Part shown: one piece after another, positions 51,634 to 59,358 of the stretch | Layout of the letters: each line of letters starts with the position of its first letter | Numbering within the stretch: the stretch's first letter is position 1 | Origin: CAZMVY01 sp964617875 | Lineage (GTDB): Bacteria > Planctomycetota > Phycisphaerae > UBA1845 > PWPN01 | Length of the DNA stretch: 64,000 nucleotides | Assembly (NCBI GenBank): GCA_964617875.1 | Contig: CAZUAI010000004.1 | Span: 1-64,000, forward strand | Direction: 5' to 3' | The notes under the pieces: generated by a model | Database searches by the model: none | What the model saw: only the letters and a program-made list of their open reading frames with translations | Told to the model about the DNA's origin: nothing | Translations under genes and position numbers: made by a program

Positions 51634-51994
51634 CCACACAGCGCAACGGGGATCAGGCCGCCAGCCGGCCTGCCAGAGTACTCCACCCGCCCCTGCGTCA
51701 ACGGGTGTCTGCTGCGCGCAAAGAAGTGCAAAAGCGGCGCGGCCTGCGCCTGCGCGATCAGCCCCTGTTCCCGCCGGTGTGGCGGATATCAGCACTGCAA
51801 TGCGGGTTTCGGGCGCCGCTGCCGGGGCACGGTCGAAGGCGTCGCCGCCCCGGACGCCCGAACACGACGTTTGGATCGGCGGACATCCAGCATCTTACGG
51901 ACCGTGCCGATCCTACGCATGAGCCACAGCCAAAGGACCGAGCGTTGCGGCCCCTGGCGCGATTTGGCCGTACAGGACTACGAAAGGAACGAAC
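51634..51994. other. Intergenic region before the duplicated-repeat gene
   Basis: These 361 bases contain no gene I can support. The right end has AAAGGAACG, the ribosome binding site of the next gene. No clear promoter pair stands out. Confidence 0.35.
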
Positions 51995-52804
51995 ATGCTG
52001 AACGTAGGAAGCGTCGGCGGGGCCGGCTTCGAAATCCCCCAGATGCTCCAGCGGCTCGCCCGGAAGCAGACAGAGGGGACAACCCCCGCTACCGCAACCC
52101 AGACCGGCTATTCACAGGAATTCGAGTCGCGGCGGGCCGAGTTCGAGAGTACGCTCGTGAACGCCTTGACCGCAGCGGGGCTGGATCCGACGAAGCTCGA
52201 TGCGCTCCAGAGCGACATCCGGTCGGCGGTTTCCACCGCCCTGAGCCAGGCGGATGACACCACCGATGCCCGCAGGATCGCCGGCCAGGCCATCAACAAT
52301 GTGCTTCAGGAGTATGGCGTCGACGTCGACAAGCTGAAACAGCAGATGCGGTCGGTCATGGGGTCGATGCGCCCACAGGGCCTGCCGCCCGGCGGTCCCG
52401 GTGGAAAGGGGCGGGGTGACTTCGGCGGCAAGGTGACCGAGGCCCTGACGGCCGCCGGTGTGGACGCGTCCCAGCTGGAAACGGTAAAAAGCGCCATCGA
52501 CGAAGCGGTCGCCGCCGTGCAGAAGAGTTCGGACGGCGCCCAGGGCTCTCCCGACGCGATCAAGTCCGCCGTCCACGACGTTCTCGCCAAGTACGGCATC
52601 GACAGCACGGCATTCGACGCGAAGATGGAGCCGCCGAAGGGAAGCCGGCCGGGCGGTCCTCCGCCGGGCGGCGAGAATGCCGACGGCACGAGCAGCCAGA
52701 CCCGGAGCGCCTTGCTGTTCAGCTACCTCGACGGCACCGGCGGGTCATCCGACTCGTACCAGTGGCTGGCCGGACTGTTCTCGTTCCTGGACGAGGTCGC
52801 GTGA
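51995..52804 (+). CDS. Hypothetical protein with internal duplication
   Basis: I do not recognise this 269-residue protein. It has no clear signal peptide. It holds two related helical modules: ALTAAGLDPTKLDALQSDI...AINNVLQEYGVDVDKLKQQM (about residues 57-120) and ALTAAGVDASQLETVKSAI...AVHDVLAKYGIDSTAFDAKM (about 150-209), separated by a Pro/Gly-rich linker (GLPPGGPGGKGRGDFGG); a second such linker (GSRPGGPPPGGEN) precedes the C-terminal SALLFSYLDGTGG...LFSFLDEVA. The modules look like small helix-loop-helix units, with no intact EF-hand loop. AAAGGAACG sits before the ATG. Its 3' end overlaps the convergent AraC gene by 82 bases. Confidence 0.72.
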   Translation: MLNVGSVGGAGFEIPQMLQRLARKQTEGTTPATATQTGYSQEFESRRAEFESTLVNALTAAGLDPTKLDALQSDIRSAVSTALSQADDTTDARRIAGQAINNVLQEYGVDVDKLKQQMRSVMGSMRPQGLPPGGPGGKGRGDFGGKVTEALTAAGVDASQLETVKSAIDEAVAAVQKSSDGAQGSPDAIKSAVHDVLAKYGIDSTAFDAKMEPPKGSRPGGPPPGGENADGTSSQTRSALLFSYLDGTGGSSDSYQWLAGLFSFLDEVA

Positions 52805-53775
52805 TCGTGGCGATACGCCCCCGGGGCGCGGCCGGACCAGCGTGAGAAGGCCTTGCTGAAGGCGGCGGCGGAGTCATAACCCACTTGCGCCGCGATCTCT
52901 TTCAGCTCAGCCCGCGTTGTTCGCAGCAGACGGCCGGCCTTCGCCATCCTCCACTCGGCGAGGTACTCCATCGGCGGCTTTCCCACGATGGCGGTGAAAT
53001 GCGCCGAGAATGCGGAGCGTGACATCGCCGCATGCTCCGCCAGCGAGGCCACGGTCCAGGCGGCCTGCGGCTGGGCGTGGATGAGTTCGATCACGGGGCC
53101 GATGTGGGGATCGTGCAGCGCGTGCAGCCAGGTCGCCCCGCCCCGTGGCAGACGAGAGACATATCCCTGGATCGCCTTGAGGAGCAGTACGCGGATGAGT
53201 CGGTTGACAACGATCGGGGCGGAGGGTTCGCGCGACGCCACTTCTTCCTGGAGGAGACGGAAAATGCACTCGGCGTACGATACCGGGCGCCCTCCTTCGC
53301 CTCGAATGTGGATGAGCGGCGGGAACCCGTTGCACAGTGGACTTCGCCTCAGGTCATCGAAGTGGAAGCTGCCGCACGAGAGCACGGCCGAGCCCTCGTC
53401 CTTGCCGCACACGCGGCATCTCGGCGGCCGGGAATCGTGAGCGTTGAGCAGATCCTGGATCGGAACGGTCGGGCTGTCGGCGTCGCTCCGCAGCCGATGC
53501 GCACATCCCTGCGACACCACGATCAGGTCGCCCGCCGCGATCGGCGACGGCGAGCCTCTGCCGTTCAACTCCAGCAGACATGGCCCGCCGATGACCAGGT
53601 AGAACCAGCCCCAGCGTCCCGTCACCTCGATTCCCCAGGGACTGGCCAGCTCCAGCGGCCTGGGGACCCAGCTTTGGAGCGACAGGCATTCGAGGGCATC
53701 CGACAAGGGATCCGCCGCCGACGCATGTTGCGGCGCTGATTCCGGAGACATGGAAGGGTCGTGTGATTGGGTCAT
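52723..53775 (-). CDS. AraC family transcriptional regulator with cupin-type sensor domain
   Basis: The 350-residue protein has an N-terminal cupin-like ligand-binding domain (PWGIEVTGRWGWFYLVIGGPCLLELNG, then AAGDLIVVSQGCAHRL and a Cys-pair segment CRVCGKDEGSAVLSCGSFHF) of the 'cupin_6' type, and a C-terminal AraC DNA-binding domain with two helix-turn-helices (WTVASLAEHAAMSRSAFSAHFTAIVGKPPMEYL and LKEIAAQVGYDSAAAFSKAFSRWSG). It senses an unknown small molecule. The last 25 residues run antisense into the gene ending at 52804. A perfect 16-base inverted repeat lies 5 bases upstream of its ATG and is a candidate regulatory site. Confidence 0.92.
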   Translation of the reverse strand: MTQSHDPSMSPESAPQHASAADPLSDALECLSLQSWVPRPLELASPWGIEVTGRWGWFYLVIGGPCLLELNGRGSPSPIAAGDLIVVSQGCAHRLRSDADSPTVPIQDLLNAHDSRPPRCRVCGKDEGSAVLSCGSFHFDDLRRSPLCNGFPPLIHIRGEGGRPVSYAECIFRLLQEEVASREPSAPIVVNRLIRVLLLKAIQGYVSRLPRGGATWLHALHDPHIGPVIELIHAQPQAAWTVASLAEHAAMSRSAFSAHFTAIVGKPPMEYLAEWRMAKAGRLLRTTRAELKEIAAQVGYDSAAAFSKAFSRWSGRAPGAYRHDHATSSRNENSPASHWYESDDPPVPSR

Positions 53776-53780
53776 ACAGT

Positions 53781-53816
53781 CCGATCAGCCCCGGCAAAGC
53801 TGCCGGGGCTGATCGG
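53781..53816. promoter_or_regulatory. Perfect 16-base inverted repeat
   Basis: CCGATCAGCCCCGGCA (53781-53796), an AAGC loop, and its exact complement (53801-53816) form a 16-base-pair stem just upstream of the araC-like ATG and downstream of the EF-hand gene (minus strand). It could terminate the EF-hand transcript, though there is no T-run on either strand, or be an operator for the AraC-type gene. Confidence 0.55.
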
Positions 53817-53895
53817 CTCGAAACGCTGTGTTGGTCACGAGGCCGCCAATGCCCGCAAACTCCGCCCCGCACCGGCGACGAAGGCCGCGCGCCAG

Positions 53896-54851
53896 TCACT
53901 TCTTACGGGCAGCCGGAGTGGCCACCTTCGCGTTGCTGGCGGACGAGGCATCTGTCTTCTTCTCACCGGCACAAGATGCGCCCGCCTTTCCCTGCGTCCC
54001 ACCGGCCTTCGGGCACGGGCGACCACCCGGCGGCGGGCCGCCGGGGTGATGCCCCCCCGGTCCGTGGCCGCCCCGGTGCGGACGCAGATCCGGATTCGCG
54101 TCGAAGAACGCCTTGATCTCGTCACACGTCAGCGTACCGTCCTTGTTTGCGTCGATACCTTTCTCGCCGAATTCTTTCAGCAGCTGCGACTGGACCTCCG
54201 CCGGGACCGGGTCCTTGCACGGCGGCGGGCCGGGCGGGTGCGGACGCAGATCCGGGTTTGCGTCGAAGAACGCCTTGATCTCGTCACACGTCAGCGTACC
54301 GTCCTTGTTTGCGTCGATACCCTTCTCGCCGAAGTCTTTCAGCAGCTGCGACTGGATCTCCGCCGGGACCGGGTCGTTGCACGGCGGCGGGCCGGGCGGG
54401 TGCGGACGCAGATCCGGATTCGCGTCGAAGAATGCCTTGATCTCGTCACACGTCAGCGTACCGTCCTTGTTTGCGTCGATACCCTTCTCGCCNNNNNNNN
54501 NNNNNNNNNNNNNNNNNNNNNNNNNNNNNNNNNNNNNNNNNNNNNNNNNNNNNNNNNNNNNNNNNNNNNNNNNNNNNNNNNNNNNNNNNNNNGGTGCGGA
54601 CGCAGATCCGGGTTTGCGTCGAAGAACGCCTTGATCTCGTCACACGTCAGCGTACCGTCCTTGTTTGCGTCGATACCCTTCTCGCCGAAGTCTTTCAGCA
54701 ACTGCGACTGGACCTCCGCCGGGACCGGATCCTTGCACGGCGGCGGTCCTCCGCGGCCCTCGCGGGCCCCCTTCTCCGCATACGCTACGGCAGCCCACAG
54801 ACCCACTCCCACGATGACTGCCCCAATGCCCATTGCGATTCTGCGTCTCAT
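53896..54851 (-). CDS. Exported EF-hand tandem-repeat protein (sequence interrupted by an N gap)
   Basis: The product starts MRRRIAMGIGAVIVGVGLWAAVAYA, a signal peptide. It then has 54-residue repeats, each containing ...PVPAEVQSQLLKDFGEKGIDANKDGTLTCDEIKAFFDANPDLRPH..., with a canonical EF-hand calcium loop (DANKDGTLTCDE: Asp, Asn, Asp, Thr, then Asp/Glu). Four copies are at least partly visible. The tail is His/Gly/Pro-rich (RGGHGPGGHHPGG) and ends Lys-Lys. A 100-N gap breaks the third copy. As written the interval is 956 bases, not a multiple of three; a 68-base gap (plus any number of 162-base units) restores the frame and gives 307 residues. It is divergent from a CpxR/CpxA-like pair and probably functions in the envelope as a calcium-binding protein. 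Confidence 0.85.
54076..54755. repeat. Tandem 162-base EF-hand repeat array
   Basis: Copies begin at GTGCGGACGCAGATCC at 54076, 54238 and 54400, exactly 162 bases apart, and again at 54594 after the N gap. They differ by a few bases. The spacing across the gap (194) is 32 too many for one unit if the gap were exactly 100 bases, which shows the gap length is a placeholder. Confidence 0.9.
54493..54592. other. 100-N assembly gap
   Basis: A run of exactly 100 Ns falls inside the tandem EF-hand array. Its round length and position show an assembly break at a repeat, so the true length is unknown. The flanks are near-identical repeat copies. Confidence 0.98.
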
Positions 54852-55151
54852 TTGTTCGCTCCTTTGAATAGGACTGTTCGTTCCCGAGACGGTTCTCCAT
54901 CTCGCCACGACTCCATCGGGAACACGACACACATCGTGCTCCGCCTGCCGTTTCAGCCGTCACGCCGCCCGGGCGTCTACTCTGCCTAACGCGCGTTTCC
55001 GGCGGATTATTCGCACGAATCACTCAAAGGGTTGGTCAGAAGCGGGTAATGTTTGGTAAAGGCATCGTTGACGTTTCTTTACATGGAGACGGTCGCCCGG
55101 CCGTGCTCGTGCCGGTACAATTGCACAGTAGACTTGCGGAGACCACGGCAC
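54852..55151. promoter_or_regulatory. Divergent intergenic region between EF-hand and CpxR-like genes
   Basis: These 300 bases drive the EF-hand gene (minus) and the response regulator (plus). They contain GTAAT-GTTTG-GTAAA at 55046-55060, a CpxR-box-like direct repeat, and a TTTAC inverted half-site at 55078-55082. GTG at 55152 begins the regulator; the frame is open further upstream. Confidence 0.4.
55046..55060 (+). promoter_or_regulatory. CpxR-box-like direct repeat
   Basis: GTAAT, five bases (GTTTG) and GTAAA match the E. coli CpxR recognition pattern GTAAA-N5-GTAAA at nine of ten defined positions, in the region between the EF-hand gene and the CpxR-like gene, 91 bases before the regulator start. 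A site in GC-rich DNA with this many A/T matches is unlikely by chance but is unproven. Confidence 0.45.
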
Positions 55152-55916
55152 GTGTCCGAAAAGAAACCCGAGCCCTTCGTTCGCTGCCTGCTCGTCATCG
55201 ACGATGACGTCGAGTTGTGCGAACTGGTGACCGAATACCTCCGGCCGGAAGGCTTCGAGGTCGAGGCCGTTCGCGACGGCGAACGCGGGCTTGCGCGGGC
55301 CCTGGCCGGCGAGCATACGCTGGTCGTACTCGACGTCATGTTGCCCGGTCTCAGCGGGTTTGAAGTCCTTCGCCGCATCCGCGCGAAGTCCGGCATGCCC
55401 GTGCTCATGCTCACGGCACGCGGCGACGACGTGGACCGGATTGTCGGGCTTGAAATCGGGGCGGATGACTACCTGCCCAAGCCGTTCAATCCGCGCGAAC
55501 TCCTGGCGCGAATCCACGCGGTCCTTCGCAGGACCGGCGAGCGGCATGGCGCGGCCGCTCCGCAGGCCGCCGGTCTCCTGGTCGTCGGCGATGTCGAACT
55601 CGATCCCGGCGGCCGCAGCGTTCGTTGCGGCGGGCGACCGGTGGAACTGACCGGGATCGAGTTCAACCTGCTCGAGTCGCTGCTCCGCCTTGCCGGCCGG
55701 GTCGTTCAGCGGGAGGAGCTGTCCAAGACCGTCCTGGGACGCCGACTGATGCCCTACGACCGGAGCATCGACATGCATGTCAGCAACCTGCGGAAGAAGC
55801 TCGGCCACATGTGCGGCTCGCACGAACGAATCAAGACCGTGCGCGGGATCGGCTACATCTATACGCTCCCGGGCCACGACGCCGCACCGGACGACGCGGC
55901 GGATACGGGCGGGTGA
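55152..55916 (+). CDS. OmpR/CpxR-type response regulator
   Basis: The 254-residue protein has a receiver domain (LLVIDDDVELCELVTEYL; phosphoacceptor Asp61 in LVVLDVMLPGLSG; LTARGDD; the conserved Lys in LPKPFNPREL) and a C-terminal winged-helix domain of the OmpR type (ELTGIEFNLLESLLRLAG ... DRSIDMHVSNLRKKLG ... IKTVRGIGYIY). Details such as REELSKTVLGRRLMPYDRSIDMHVSNLRKKLG are close to CpxR. It is followed by its kinase 9 bases later. GTG at 55152 is preferred; the longer frame adds 33 poorly conserved residues. Confidence 0.93.
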   Translation: MSEKKPEPFVRCLLVIDDDVELCELVTEYLRPEGFEVEAVRDGERGLARALAGEHTLVVLDVMLPGLSGFEVLRRIRAKSGMPVLMLTARGDDVDRIVGLEIGADDYLPKPFNPRELLARIHAVLRRTGERHGAAAPQAAGLLVVGDVELDPGGRSVRCGGRPVELTGIEFNLLESLLRLAGRVVQREELSKTVLGRRLMPYDRSIDMHVSNLRKKLGHMCGSHERIKTVRGIGYIYTLPGHDAAPDDAADTGG

Positions 55917-55925
55917 CCCATCGCG

Positions 55926-57344
55926 ATGCGAAGCCTGTTCATCAAGATCTTCCTCTGGTTCTGGCTGGCCCACGCGATGGTCATCGGCGCCGTCATGATC
56001 TCCTCGCACTGGTCGCGGCCGCCGCGCGACCGCGAAATGATGGATGCCATCCTCGGGGACATGATCGTAGCGCATGCGGAGAAGGCAATCACGATCGCCC
56101 ACCACGAAGGTGACCGCGGGCTTCGCCGCTATCTTGACGACGTTGCCCGCGCGACCGGTGTTCGCATCCTGCTCTTCGACGGCGGCGGCGGCGGCGAGAT
56201 CCTCGGCCGTCCCGTGCCGCCCTCCGCTCGCGAGGCCGTGCGTCGTGCTTTCGATGCCGGCGCCGTCAGGATGGACCAGCCGCCCGGCACGCCGCCCCTG
56301 CTCGCCCGGCGCATCCTCGCGCCGAACGGCCGGCGCTACGTCGCCGTGGGCGACCTTCCGCCGGGGCCGTTCGCCGATTGGGGCGTTCAGCCGTACCGGA
56401 TTGTCATTCGATGGGTCGTTGTGGTATCGGTGGCCGGCATCGTGTGTTACGGACTGGCGTTGTATCTCACAGGTCCTCTGCGGAAGCTCCGCGCCTCGGC
56501 CCGGCAACTGGCCGACGGCAACTTGGCCGTGCGCGTTCCGTCCGCCGTGCGGAACCGCCGCGACGAGATGGGCGATCTCGGCCGCGACTTCGACTTCATG
56601 GCCGAGCGCGTCGAGTCGCTCGTCGTCGCTCAGCGGCGGCTGCTCAGCGACATGTCGCATGAGTTGCGCTCGCCGCTTGCCCGCCTGAACGTCGCGGTCG
56701 GGCTCGTGCGCCAGCGAACCGGGCCCGATCTGGGCGGCCTGCTCGATCGGATGGAGCGCGACCTCCAGTCGCTGAACGACCTGATCGGCCGCATCCTGAC
56801 GCTGGCCCGCCTGAAAGGCGGCGAGGGGCTGAATGAGCAGGTGCGGATCGACCTGGCGGAACTCGTCGGCGAGCTGGCCGACGATGCCGCGTTCGAGGCG
56901 AAGGCCTCCAACCGCGAGGTCCGCCTGCTCCGCAGCGATGCGTGCTGTGTCACGGGCACGCCGGGCCTCTTGCGGAGCGCCCTCGAGAATGTCGTGCGCA
57001 ACGCCATTCTCTATACCGCGGAAGGCACCGCCGTGGAGATCAGCCTGCTCTGCGCGCGGCATGATGGCGGGTCACGCGCCGTCATTCGCGTGCGCGACCA
57101 CGGACCGGGCGTTCCCGAGGAAGCCGTCGCGGACATCTTCCGGCCCTTCTGCCGCATCGGCGAGGATCGCGACCGGCAGACCGGCGGCGTGGGGCTGGGC
57201 CTGGCGATTGCGCAGCAGGCAATGCGGCTCCACAACGGAACCGTCTCGGCGGCCAACGCCCCCGACGGCGGGCTCATCGTCGAACTCACCCTGCCCGCCG
57301 CCGCAACGCCACTGCAGCTTCCAAGCCCGGAACCGGGGACGTAA
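55926..57344 (+). CDS. CpxA-like sensor histidine kinase
   Basis: The 472-residue kinase has a first membrane helix (IKIFLWFWLAHAMVIGAVM), a periplasmic domain of about 130 residues, a second helix (IVIRWVVVVSVAGIVCYGLAL), a HAMP segment (LTGPLRKLRASARQLADGNLAVRV), the H-box DMSHELRSPLARL with His245, N-box NVVRNAILYT, and the nucleotide-binding RDHGPGVPEE and GGVGLGLAIAQQAM. The opening MRSLFIKIFLWFW and the 'P..(D)..(M)..(D)(A)' sensor start are typical of CpxA-type kinases, which respond to envelope stress. It partners the regulator just upstream. Confidence 0.93.
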   Translation: MRSLFIKIFLWFWLAHAMVIGAVMISSHWSRPPRDREMMDAILGDMIVAHAEKAITIAHHEGDRGLRRYLDDVARATGVRILLFDGGGGGEILGRPVPPSAREAVRRAFDAGAVRMDQPPGTPPLLARRILAPNGRRYVAVGDLPPGPFADWGVQPYRIVIRWVVVVSVAGIVCYGLALYLTGPLRKLRASARQLADGNLAVRVPSAVRNRRDEMGDLGRDFDFMAERVESLVVAQRRLLSDMSHELRSPLARLNVAVGLVRQRTGPDLGGLLDRMERDLQSLNDLIGRILTLARLKGGEGLNEQVRIDLAELVGELADDAAFEAKASNREVRLLRSDACCVTGTPGLLRSALENVVRNAILYTAEGTAVEISLLCARHDGGSRAVIRVRDHGPGVPEEAVADIFRPFCRIGEDRDRQTGGVGLGLAIAQQAMRLHNGTVSAANAPDGGLIVELTLPAAATPLQLPSPEPGT

Positions 57345-57346
57345 GG

Positions 57347-59083
57347 TCACGCCAGCGTCCCCAGCTCCATCTCGTGCAGCGACTTGCCCGCCGGCACCAT
57401 CGGGTAGACGTTCTCCTCCGGCTCGACCTCGGCGCAGAGCACGACGGGGCCTTCGTGTTTCAGCATCGCCGCCAGGGCGTCCTCGAGTTCGCCCGGCTCG
57501 CGGACCTTCATGCCCTTCGCGCCGAAGCCCTCCGCCACCATCGCGAAGTCCGGGCACGGGTGGTGTACGCCGGAGTACCGCCTCTGCCAGAACATCTCCT
57601 GCCACTGCCGGACCATGCCGAGGTAGTCGTTGTCCAGCACGACGAACTTCACCGGCTGCTGGTAGCGCACCGCCGTCAGCACCTCGACCATCGTCATCGA
57701 GAAGCTCCCGTCGCCGTCGATGTCGATGACCGTCGCCCCCGGGTTGCCGAACTGCGCGCCGATCGCCGCCGGGCAGCCGAAGCCCATCGTCCCCAGCCCG
57801 CCGGACGTGATGATCTGCCGCGGCCGCTTCCACCCGAAGAACTGCGCCGTCCACATCTGGTGCTGGCCGACGCCGGTCGAGACGATCGCGTTGTGGTCGG
57901 TCAGGCGCCCGAGCGCTTCGATCACCTGCTGCGGCTTGATTCGGCCGCCGTTGCCGGCCTGCCACGTGAGCGGATACGCCCGCTTCCACTCGGCGATCTG
58001 CTCCAGCCACGCCGGACGCGGGCGGGCCTCGATCAGCGGCAGCAGCTTCTCGAGGACGTCGCGGGCGTCTCCCACGACGGGCACGTCCACGTGCACGTTT
58101 TTCGAGATGCTCGCCGGGTCGATGTCGATGTGAATGACCTTCGCGTGCGGCGCGAACGTGTCCACCTTGCCGGTGACGCGGTCGTCGAACCGGGCGCCGA
58201 TCGCCACGAGGCAGTCGCACGCCTGGACGGCGTAGTTGGCCGTCGCCGTGCCGTGCATGCCGAGCATCTTCAGCGACAGCGCGTGGCCCTCGTCCACCGC
58301 GCCCAGCCCGAGCAGCGTCGTCGTCACGGGAATGCCGCCGCGCTCGACGATCGCGCGGACGAGGTGGGCGGCGTCGGCCGTGATCACGCCGCCGCCGACG
58401 TAAAGCACCGGCCGCTCGGCGGCGTTGATCGCGTCGGCGGCGATCTTGATCTGCCTCGCGTGACCCACCAGCCGCGGTTTGTAGCCCGGCAGGTCGATCT
58501 CGAGCGACGGTTCCTCCGCCGGCGCCGTCGTCTGGGCGTCCACGCAGATGTCCACCACGACCGGCCCCGGCCGGCCGGTCCGGGCGATGTGGAACGCCTC
58601 GCGCATCGCCCGGGCGAGGTCCTCCACCCGCGTCACGAGCATGTTGTGCTTCGTGATCGACCGCGTGACGCCCGTCACGTCCGCCTCCTGAAAGGCGTCG
58701 TTGCCGATCAGGTTGCTGCGGACCTGACCCGTGAAGGCGACCAGCGGGATGGAGTCCATGTGGGCCGTGGCCAGGCCGGTGACGAGGTTCGTCGCGCCGG
58801 GGCCGCTGGTTGCAATGACCACGCCCACGCGGCCGGTGCTCCGCGCGTAGCCGTCGGCCATGTGCGCGGCGCCCTGCTCGTGGCGGGTCTGCACGTAGCG
58901 GATCGGCGAATCGTAGAGCGCGTCAAAGATCGGGATGACCATTCCGCCGGGGTAGCCGAAGAGGAACTCGACGCCCTCGACGGCAAGCATTTCCGTGAAG
59001 ATCCGCGCGCCTTTCACGCCCGCGAGGCTCCTGCGGGCGGCGGGCTTGCCCCCGCCGGCGGCGCGGTTCGCATCGCTCATCAT
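57347..59083 (-). CDS. ilvB: Acetolactate synthase, large (catalytic) subunit
   Basis: IlvB condenses pyruvate with pyruvate or 2-ketobutyrate using thiamine diphosphate and FAD, the first common step to branched-chain amino acids. The 578-residue protein has FLFGYPGGMVIPIFDAL, the catalytic glutamate in QTRHEQGAAHMADGYAR (Glu69), TSGPGATNLVTGL, the FAD-domain motifs and the ThDP motif DIDGDGSFSMTMVE...LDNDYLGMVRQWQ. It starts at an ATG-ATG pair; the longer frame adds 23 Arg-rich residues. No small regulatory subunit (ilvN) is nearby. It is convergent with the sensor kinase with only two bases between. Confidence 0.97.
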   Translation of the reverse strand: MMSDANRAAGGGKPAARRSLAGVKGARIFTEMLAVEGVEFLFGYPGGMVIPIFDALYDSPIRYVQTRHEQGAAHMADGYARSTGRVGVVIATSGPGATNLVTGLATAHMDSIPLVAFTGQVRSNLIGNDAFQEADVTGVTRSITKHNMLVTRVEDLARAMREAFHIARTGRPGPVVVDICVDAQTTAPAEEPSLEIDLPGYKPRLVGHARQIKIAADAINAAERPVLYVGGGVITADAAHLVRAIVERGGIPVTTTLLGLGAVDEGHALSLKMLGMHGTATANYAVQACDCLVAIGARFDDRVTGKVDTFAPHAKVIHIDIDPASISKNVHVDVPVVGDARDVLEKLLPLIEARPRPAWLEQIAEWKRAYPLTWQAGNGGRIKPQQVIEALGRLTDHNAIVSTGVGQHQMWTAQFFGWKRPRQIITSGGLGTMGFGCPAAIGAQFGNPGATVIDIDGDGSFSMTMVEVLTAVRYQQPVKFVVLDNDYLGMVRQWQEMFWQRRYSGVHHPCPDFAMVAEGFGAKGMKVREPGELEDALAAMLKHEGPVVLCAEVEPEENVYPMVPAGKSLHEMELGTLA

Positions 59084-59144
59084 CGTGCCCAGACTCCTGT
59101 CGCGGCGGGGCGGTCGGCCGCGTGCAAACGCACAATCCTTCACC

Positions 59145-59218
59145 CGTGGCACGGCCTTCCAGGCCGTGAGTTCGCGGGCACCGGGCCGTCAGTTCACGGG
59201 CAGGACGCCCGTGCCACG
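59145..59218. repeat. REP-like palindrome (CGTGGCACGG family)
   Basis: An outer stem pairs CGTGGCACG (59145-59153) with CGTGCCACG (59210-59218) around inner GGCCTTCCAGGCC and GGGCCGTCAG...GGGC segments. The form is that of dispersed planctomycete intergenic repeats. Confidence 0.7.
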
Positions 59219-59223
59219 CCCCA

Positions 59224-59280
59224 TTGTGGTGCAGGCATCTTTGCCTGCAACTCGGGGCAGGCTGGAAGCCTGCACCACAA
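59224..59280. repeat. REP-like palindrome (TTGTGGTGCAGGC family)
   Basis: TTGTGGTGCAGGC (59224-59236) and GCCTGCACCACAA (59268-59280) are exact complements enclosing further small inverted repeats. It is the same family as the element at 33381, and lies six bases from the previous element, so the two families are stacked here. Confidence 0.75.
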
Positions 59281-59358
59281 CGGAGGCTTCCAGCCGAAGG
59301 CGGCAACCCGTCCGCCTCGCTCGCAAACCATACAGGTTACCAAAGAAGGTGCCGCCGG

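Noticed and set aside
54076..54755. Direct repeats that might be taken for a CRISPR array
   Set aside because: The units are 162 bases, near-identical over their whole length, with no spacers, in frame, and encode EF-hands.
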